Shown: positions 56,676-64,000 of the stretch, piece by piece
How positions within the stretch are numbered: the stretch's first letter is position 1
How the letters are laid out: each line of letters starts with the position of its first letter
Assembly: GCA_030549495.1 (NCBI GenBank)
Contig: JAUIRK010000388.1
Coordinates: 214,105 to 278,104, forward strand
Direction of reading: 5' to 3'
Length of the DNA stretch: 64,000 bases
DNA from: Nectonema munidae
Lineage: Eukaryota; Nematomorpha; Nectonematoida; Nectonematidae
Translations under genes and position numbers: made by a program
The notes under the pieces: generated by a model
Database searches by the model: none
What the model was told of the DNA's origin: nothing
Seen by the model: only the letters and a program-made list of their open reading frames with translations

Positions 56676-56838
56676 AACGTAAGTGGTTTAGATGCTGCGA
56701 GGTTAAACGTTTAGAAGCGCTGCTATCGATCTGAAATTCCGGGTTTAAGCCTCGCTTCTGCTAGATTATCCATAGCTCGATGTTAGCTGCAAATTAATAC
56801 TTTTTTCGATGAAAATACCACCCACCTTTTACCTTTAT
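56676..56838 (+). repeat. tRNA-derived SINE, copy 5
   Basis: The head has GTAAGTGGTTTAGATGC (A-box-like) and GGGTTTAAGCC (B-box-like). The body has CATAGCTCGATG and TTTTTTCGATGAAAATACCA, then CCCACCTTTTACCTTTA, collinear with copies 2 and 3. Confidence 0.7.
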
Positions 56839-58599
56839 CATAAAGATTCACATTCAAAGTTACTACATTGTTTAATTGCTACATTGGTTTTTATAATTTC
56901 ATTTCATATGTGCTTATTTTTTGAAATGTGTGTACATTTCACCAACCAAAAACTCAAATAGCTACCAACAATTCAAATTGATTGAAGATTGAATAATAAT
57001 ATATAAGTAAGCAAATATACAAAATTGACTTTAGTTACACGAAAGAACCAGCAAAAAAGTAAAAAGGGCATATACTTCAATCAGCCACTATAGAATAACA
57101 AAGAAACCAGTTTTACATTATAAATGAATAAAAAGCATCCATATATAGCTGTTTAAATTTTAGCGAGATTTACTTTCAGTTTTGCTCATATATGAAAAAT
57201 TGAGTTGAATAAATAGACTGAATTAAAAAGCCAAACTGTATTGTGGAGGAAACAGTCTTCAATGTTTCAATTCTACTTTTCAAGTATAGAAAATTGTTTT
57301 AAACAAGAGACAAATATCTTTAATCATTTTGAATTCTTACTTAACTGCTTTTTACTTTTTTTTTTGCAATTTTCAAAATTACTTTCAGACTGGTCTGAAA
57401 ATACTACGGAAGACCAAATATTCAGGCAATCCTTTAAAATAGAGTGTATTCAGCGCATACCGAAAGTCTGGACATTTAAATACTACAAAAATTAATAGCA
57501 AATAGATTTTTCATTCTGATATTATTGGGATTATAAAAATAAAATTAAAAAATTTTTGTTTTTGACATTTTTATAAATTAAAAAAATAGAATTTCTGATA
57601 TTTTTTAGTTTAACAAATTTTGCAAATATTAATTCACTTGTCAAATCTAGACAGGACAAATTCAAACGATTTAATATGAGTGATTTTGATCAGAAAATAT
57701 AATGCGTCTTATATACTAGGCCGAATTGTCCATGAAACGTATGCTCAAAATTTCACGCGTATAGGTTCCCTATTTAAGATCATCTTAATTTCGCTCAATT
57801 GACTTGCTTTTATGACACGGTAAGACAATTTTAACTTCACAAAAATAAAATGAAACAGTTTGTCACGAAATAGATTTTTAAGATGGTAATCAACGTCTAC
57901 TGTACATCTTTCCATTATCTATAACTCCTGTATATGATGCATTAGCTCATATTGTGTGTAACTGCGTCAAAGAATATATATATCAATTTTCTACTGTTAG
58001 AGCAGAGAAAAAATTAAGAATTAATTGAACCATGAAATATGTGTTTATAGTAAAAAGTGGCATAATCTTTGATACAAATAGAAACAGCTGTTCGTGGTAG
58101 CCAGAAAACTAAATAAATCTCAACCATCATAAAATACATTTTACAGTAGATGGGAAGGAAAAATGCCTCAATCAATCAAATATTCGCATTGTGGTTGTAG
58201 TAAAACATGATGTATCGGTTTTAATCCTTACTGAAACTTATATTTGTATAGATAGAAAAACTAGTTTAGCTCTCAACACTTTTCTACTGAGCGCTTGCAG
58301 TTATATTTTATCTTGTAGATTCTATTTTATCTTACCCGCTCCTCTTAGCATACCAATGTTTTTGTTACGTGTTATAAATATACAACGGTAGATCCACCAG
58401 AGAGTTCACGCCAATACTTCCTCTACGGCTAGCCGTATTCCCGGGTGCGCGTTTATTTTCATTAAATCGCATGGCCAAATTTTAGTTTATTAGAATAGGA
58501 AATTTTTTCTTCAAACAACAAGTAACAAGAGAAAATGTAATACACAACACATTTATAGGAGTTATATAGGACAACATTACCGCAACCACTATTGTTTAA
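56839..58599. other. no gene recognised; weak candidate exon
   Basis: AT-rich. At 57389-57495 a short open stretch (WSENTTEDQIFRQSFKIECI, then QRIPKVWTFKYYKN and stop) follows an acceptor-like TTACTTTCAG. Its composition is exon-like but no family or partner exon was recognised. Confidence 0.3.
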
Positions 58600-59565
58600 T
58601 CCGATAGCTTTGCAAATCTGTTTGAAGCTTTCAGATATTTTAAAACTATAAATGCCAAATTTGAGTTCAAAAATGAAACCAGCATCTTCCATTTGGCATA
58701 AAAACAGATATTTTATTAAAATTTTAAAAATATTTTTGCAGACATTAGACGTAAATCGATCATTTAATTGACACTTTCAGACATTTAAAACCTTAAAATG
58801 CAAAAACTAATTTCAGAAATAAAATGATCATGGTCGAATTGGTATAAAAACATATATTTCATGTAAAATTAGAGGGAATATTTTGGGATATAGTTTTCAG
58901 AAAAAAAACGCAAATTTGATTGACACTAGCAGTAAGACCTTCAAATGCGAAAACTGAGCCCAGAATTGAAACCATCATGATTTATTTGCTATAGAAACAT
59001 ATATTTCATGTAAAATTTGAATCAATATTTTTGGAAACAAATTTTAGAACTAAACGCAAATTTGATTGATACTTATAGGTATTTTCAAAACCAAACTGCA
59101 AAAATTGAGTCCATAAATGAAACTAGCATATTTTGTATAAAAACATATATTTCATTGAAAAATTTGAATGAATGATTTTGGAGACAATTTTTAAAAGTAA
59201 ACCGCAAATTTGATTAACACTTATAAGCATTTTCACATCCTGAATGTAAAAAATGAGTCCAGAAATGAAACCAGCACGGCCGATTTAGTAGAACACATTA
59301 AAAATGTGATGAAACCAGCATGGCCGATTTAGTATAAAAACATATATTTTATGTAAAATTTGAAGGAATGTTTTTGGAGACAATTTTCAGAAGTAAACCG
59401 CAAATTTGATTAACACTTATAGGTATTTACATATCCTAAATGTAAAAAATGAGTCCAGAAATGAAAACAGCATGAGCGATTTAGTATAAAAACATATATT
59501 TTATGTAAAATTTGAAGGTATATTTTATTAGATATATTTTTGATCAATCAAAATTTTGATTGACA
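58600..59565. repeat. satellite-like tandem array, ~147-bp unit, about six copies
   Basis: The marker TATAAAAACATATATTT (with variants) occurs at about 58705, 58851, 58998, 59145, 59341 and 59493. Spacings are 146, 147, 147, 196 and 152 bp. The 196-bp step contains an extra 49-bp duplication of the ATGAAACCAGCAYGGCCGAT part. Other recurring words are CGCAAATTTGATTRACACT and AATGAGTCCAGAAATGAAA. Later copies are more alike than earlier ones, suggesting growth from the right side. No coding capacity. Confidence 0.9.
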
Positions 59566-59569
59566 TTTT

Positions 59570-59868
59570 CAAAAAAGTAGTCATGATTATTGAAAAAATT
59601 AAATATATAAAGTGTTATGCGTTCCAAACTGTATATAATTATAAATTTTCAAGGTATTATATAATATAGATCCAAGGTTAAGTACAGATAATATCAAAAT
59701 TTTGATGAAAAATTTTTGATTTTGATTGACAGTTTTGGACATGAAAGGGTCATTCAACTACCATGAAAATGGTTTCAAAAGATGCAGCTAGCGATTTTAG
59801 GAAAAGTCACAAAATTTGAAGGGATATGATTCAGCCAATTTTCTACAATTAATTTTTTAGTGAAGGGG
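59570..59868. other. sequence between satellite and terminus
   Basis: It contains further fragments related to the satellite (AAAATTTTGATTGACA-type words at about 59545, 59695 and 59720). No gene. Confidence 0.4.
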
Positions 59869-59908
59869 GGCGTTTTACGCCCCCCCCCCCCAGCACTAAT
59901 AGGGTTAA
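59869..59908 (-). mobile_element. piggyBac-like terminus with poly-C run
   Basis: GGGGGGCG and a TTTTACGCC-type inverted motif are followed by about 13 C, then AGCACTAATAGGG and TTAA. On the minus strand the end reads CCCTATTAGTGCT after TTAA, as in piggyBac-type elements. The satellite may be the interior of the same element, but the opposite end was not found. Confidence 0.45.
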
Positions 59909-61018
59909 CATAACTTAATCACCAAACATTTTGCAAAAATGAACATTTGTTTATGTTTTTAAATGAGAGAAAAATTATTATCAATCGTTACAATTTTTAC
60001 TCAATGAATATTGCCAAACTCACGTTAGAAATTTTTTTCAACAAAGGTCACTTTTAATCTTTATCAGTACGTTTGTTATATGTTGTAACATTTGAAAACT
60101 AATTTTTTCAAATCAAGAAATTTTTTTCAACAATAGCTATTTGGGAATGAATATTTTGACTAGCTATTCCGTTTAAAAGCAAAAATACCTTATTTTTTTT
60201 GTAATGTTCGATTGTTAAATTTTGTAAGTAACACTGTACATAATTAATTAAATAATTTTTTTTACGAAAATTTGTTGATTAATAATAAAAATTTAATATC
60301 GATTGTAAAAATGTACTTGATCTATTTATGACAGCTGTCAGAATTTTATTTGTAGACAAATAGTTTTTAACTTAGTATTTTAAAATTCTTTGTTCTTGGA
60401 AGCTGACTCGGGCAAAATTATAGTTTGATTACTTTGTTTTGTTTGCACCAATTTAACTTTATTTTTTGAATGATGCTGAGAAAAATGAAGTAATGCAATC
60501 TTAATTTTTTGTTTGCACATTTTTTTCTTTATTTTATACCTTTTTGAAATTCCAACTAACTTACACTTATTCTTACACTAAAAAGAATGAAAAAATTCTA
60601 ATACAAAGTTTTCTACCTTTAGCTCTGTTTTATATTTTTGATAGAAATTACCTCAGAAAAGTCATGTAATTTGGATGTGTTTTTTTTAATTTATTTTTCT
60701 CAATAAAACATTTTCATTTTTTAGGAAGAAGAAAATGGAATGATTTTTTCATTCAATAAAATTTCCAATTTTTTTATTGTTAATTGATATCTTTACCCCT
60801 TTTCTAAACATAATTTGGAGATGATGCGCATCTATTTGAAGGGAGAAAGTTTTGTTATGCATGTTGCTATTTATAAGTCCTCATTCATTGTTGACGTTAA
60901 GCTTAATAGGACGGGGGTTAAAGTTTACATTAAGCTTAATTAAGAATGAAATAGAATAGACAAGAGAGGAATAGGAATTCAGAAAAATTTGTTGTCCTTT
61001 TTGGAAGACGCTTGAAAG
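59909..61018. other. no gene recognised
   Basis: AT-rich spacer with long T runs. Nothing supported. Confidence 0.4.
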
Positions 61019-61064
61019 TCCTCCCCCCCCCCCCCCCCAATAATTTCAAGGATGTGCGCCCCTG
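61019..61064 (-). mobile_element. hAT-like terminus with poly-C run
   Basis: About 16 C are followed by sequence ending GGATGTGCGCCCCTG, the reverse complement of CAGGGGCGCACATCC, a hAT-like end. Its partner is not identified. Confidence 0.45.
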
Positions 61065-61479
61065 AGATATCTATATGTGCATTTGAACATAAAATGTAAA
61101 TAAAGAAATCAACATACAGTATAGTCATTATTTTTGTGGTTTATCAAGTTCAAAATCATAACATCAAAAGCTTTTCAAAAAAAAAAGAATTAAAAGTCTC
61201 TTTGAAAAGATAAATAAATTAAAATTCAAAAAGTATAATAATATCAAAATGTTGAAAAGGTTTATATTTCTTTTTAAAAAACATATTTCTAGGTAACGTT
61301 TTGGCATTCATGCAATATATCGAGAGTTGGGCAAACAGAGAGAAATTATTGGATTCGTACAAACAAAAATTGGACTATAAATCCAAATACTTAAAAAACC
61401 CGGTTCCAAATACTTAAACATTTGAAATGTTTAAACTCAGATCTTACTTCCCAATTCGACTAAAGAAGGATCAAAAAAT

Positions 61480-63744
61480 TGTTTTCAGAAGTGAAGGAAA
61501 CTTTGCAGAAAGCTAAAAGTCTGGCTCCGTTAACGAACAGATCGGAAAAGTCAAGAAGTATGCTGGAAGTCATGTATTCATTCAAAGGAATTAATTTTAA
61601 AAAGACTCATTCAAAGAAAATTGGCTAAATGAAAATGTAAAAACGGCAACACCCAAGTCACATGAAGAAACATGTGTGCCATTAAAAGAAATCTTTTCAT
61701 ATGATGAAAAAAAAAGGAAAGACCTGCTTTTATTGTTGCGAGGTTCAGATCAAGCGAGAATTTTCATATGAAAAAATATGCTTTAATGATGTATGGAAGC
61801 TTGATTTTTTGAAAAGACATTTCAAAAGTAGAGCCCACTTAGATGGTGTACAAAAATCTTTTATTACCGCATCATGGAATAATGAAAATAAAATATGAGT
61901 CTTCTAAAGAAAATAAGAGAAAGAATACTCAAATGGATGATATTTTAATTCTTATTGACAACGTTTAGTTAGCCGTAAAAATGAATAATTCTATGCTTTC
62001 CGTACAAGATATTAATAACTACATGGCTAAATATGTTCATATTTCATAAAATTGGCACAGTAAAATTATGCTTATGAATTTTTAGAATGTATTAATATTG
62101 TGATTAAAAGAGAAATTATGCATGAAATAGCTTCTGCTAATTTTCACACGCTTACCGTTGATGAAAGCAACGATATATGAGTGAGAAAATGCCTTATTTT
62201 ATATTAAAGTACAGAGAAAACACCAATAAGACACTCTGTGAATACAAGACTGGATTTGGAGGAATAATTGAACTAAAATCATGTGACGCTACATCAATTG
62301 TTGAAGCTCTAAGAGAATTCTATGAAAAAAATAAACTTGAGTTAAAGAAAATGAGGTGTTGACATCTGACGGCGCAGCATTTATACTTGGAAGAAGAAAT
62401 GGCGTGACTTTAGAAAGTATACCTCATTTGGCACAACAACACTGCGTATTATTGCATCGTGAAGATTTGGGTATTACAGATTCTTGGAAGGAAGTGAAGT
62501 TGTTGAAAGATGTGGAAACATTGATGAGAACCATTTATTCAATATTTTCCGGTTCTACAATTAACCGATGCAGATTTGAAAACATTGCTGCAGCTTCTGA
62601 AAATGAGGCAATATCCTTAAGCCACTTAATGAGGTTAGATGGCTATCCCGATATATTGCTTTGGAGGCTATTGTCATAAATTATGATTGTTTGATTACTT
62701 ACTTTGAAGAAAATAAAACAGAAGATCCTATTGCTAAAGACTGTTACAAAAATTAGAAAACATCGAAATTCCTATAGCTTTAGAGGTTTTAAACGTTATT
62801 TTTAGGGAATTTGCTTCTTTGTGCAAAACTCTTCAAAAACGATCTTTGACACCACTTGATGCATTTAATTTTGCACATGCAAAAAAAGACAGAAATATCT
62901 TCGAAAAACTGTGTTTTGGGGAGAAAAAGTGCTAGAATTATTATTTAAAAACTCTGATAAAGAAAATATTATTACATCCTGTACTAAGAGCCTGCAAGAG
63001 TTCATAAAAATCTTATGTAATCATCATATGGTTAGTTTCAAATCCCTCTCCTATGCTTTTGGCATTACACAAAAATCCATTTGGAAAAAATATCAACATC
63101 GTTTGTTAGACTGTGCTATCATAATTTATAAATTGCTTTAATTTTTTCACAAAGTTTGTTATTTTTCATGCATATAATTAATTTAAAAAATATCAAATAA
63201 ATTTTTTTAGTCTCTATTAATTTATTCATGTCCCATATTGTTAAGACCTAAATAGGCATAATTCATCATTTTTCTAAAAATTGGAAAATTCATAAATGGC
63301 CAATATATTTGAAACTATCGATCTTACAAAAAAACCAATGTGATTTTCGTAATCTAAACAAAAAAATGCTTTAGAAAAATAACTTTATTCATGTCAAAGA
63401 AAATCATCGGCGCGCGGTGTAATTGAACAATACAATGAATTTAAGTATGTAATTGCTGAAAAAATTAAGCGTGGATCAGTGAACTCATTTTCAAAAATAT
63501 ACCATTTTCAAAGTTATCAAAGCTATTGGACATCGGCGGGGTTTTCTTGGCTTCGAGTGTTAACTGTGAAGGTGGATTCAGTTTGATGAATTCCATTAAA
63601 ATCAAGCTTAGAAGTAGATTAAAAGAAGAACGTTTAGACATGCTAATGACGACAAAGTCGTATTTACAAAATGGGTATGATGTAGACCAAGTAAAAGTTT
63701 ACAAAGCGTGGGTAAGTAGCAAAGACCGACGGGAAAAAAAGTAA
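61480..63744 (+). pseudogene. hAT transposase relic (ZNF862-like)
   Basis: Blocks appear in the expected order. A zinc-finger-like start has CFYCCEVQIKREFSYEKICF and DVWKLDFLKRHFKSRAHLDG (61701-61898). A core follows with HTLTVDESND (near 62150) and TSDGAAFILGRRNG, which holds the second catalytic Asp (62359-62400). Then come QQHCVLLHRED and a degraded form of the conserved RW motif near 62620-62645 (SHLMRLDGYPDILLW). The C-terminal dimerisation region is NCEGGFSLMNSIKIKLRSRL with KEERLDMLM (63565-63650), ending KVYKAWVSSKDRREKK. There are many stops and frame changes. An AT-rich insertion of about 250 bp (about 63145-63390) may interrupt it. Element ends were not found. Confidence 0.85.
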
Positions 63745-64000
63745 TAAAAGTGTTTTTTAAATAAAAGGAAAAAAACACTAATAGATGTGCTTTAAGAATA
63801 AATAATAAATTGCATGAGTTTATTTTAGTTTTATTAAAATTTCCATTTAAATTGCAAAAAATTAATAAAGTTTTTTCTAAGTTATAGATTTATTGTGTCA
63901 GTAATTCCTATTATTTTTGAACAATTATAACTGGTAGATATCGAAATTTTGAAAAGCTGGAAAAATTAGAATTAGTAGAATCCTAACTATATGTGATAAG
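63745..64000. other. 3' flank of hAT relic
   Basis: AT-rich. No terminus recognised before the window ends. Confidence 0.4.

Noticed and set aside
4854-57495. Splicing of the candidate exons at 4854-5100, 25977-26463 and 57389-57495 into one gene
   Set aside because: The first and last are phase-compatible, but the distances are very large, the middle one is out of phase with the first, and there is no homology to support joining them.
56531-61064. One 4.5-kb hAT bounded by the poly-G end at 56531 and the poly-C end at 61064
   Set aside because: The ends are similar in style, but the 8-bp flanks (CAATAGAA and AGATATCT) do not match and no transposase lies between. They are treated as separate termini.
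1-64000. CRISPR arrays, operons, or retroviral/LTR and Polinton elements
   Set aside because: No regular spacer-repeat array, no polycistronic layout, and no paired LTRs or capsid-, protease-, integrase- or polymerase-B-like motifs were seen. The reverse transcriptase present is of the LINE type.

Overview
This window is AT-rich animal genomic DNA. It has spliced genes with GT/AG introns, some only 58-61 bp long, and a dense mix of decayed DNA transposons, tRNA-derived SINEs and LINE fragments. There are no operons, ribosome binding sites or other prokaryotic signals. The only host gene I can name is an arginine kinase. That enzyme, the very short introns and the mix of hAT, piggyBac, pogo and Merlin elements suggest an arthropod. 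A copepod-like crustacean genome is plausible, but this is inference.

The host gene lies on the minus strand at 27183-39836. Seven coding exons join in phase into a predicted 356-residue protein. It keeps the phosphagen-kinase signature CPTNLGT and most known substrate-binding residues, but has unusual substitutions at otherwise conserved sites. Intron 1 is 8.8 kb and holds a pogo/Tigger-like transposon (34552-36049) and a piggyBac element (36495-39471). Intron 5 holds a pogo-type MITE and a SINE. A small unrecognised ORF (40113-40307) starts 276 bp from the kinase start codon on the opposite strand.

Left flank, 1-27 kb: a pogo transposase relic (1090-1569); a short hAT with terminal repeats and an 8-bp target duplication (2471-3444); a minus-strand hAT relic (6490-8517); an AT-rich block with inverted minisatellite arms (9.9 and 11.0 kb); a piggyBac relic (12330-13090); a hAT transposase (13606-15527); a 220-bp tandem repeat (15.7-16.2 kb); and a hAT nested inside a hAT MITE, both with perfect 8-bp target duplications (20927-24308).

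Right flank, 40-64 kb: a Merlin element with 29-bp perfect terminal repeats (40638-41176); hAT MITEs (41.2, 43.1 and 44.9 kb); piggyBac-type MITEs with TTAA flanks (44.7 and 51.5 kb); LINE fragments on the minus strand (47.5 and 48.6-50.6 kb); a piggyBac transposase (53508-55333); a satellite of about 147 bp (58.6-59.6 kb); and a ZNF862-like hAT relic (61.5-63.7 kb). At least five SINE copies with a shared body are scattered across the window.

I found no sign of a new multi-gene system. The points most worth checking are the atypical arginine kinase with its transposon-filled intron, the SINE family, the nested transposons and the 147-bp satellite. All assignments rest on reading the sequence by eye, without database searches.
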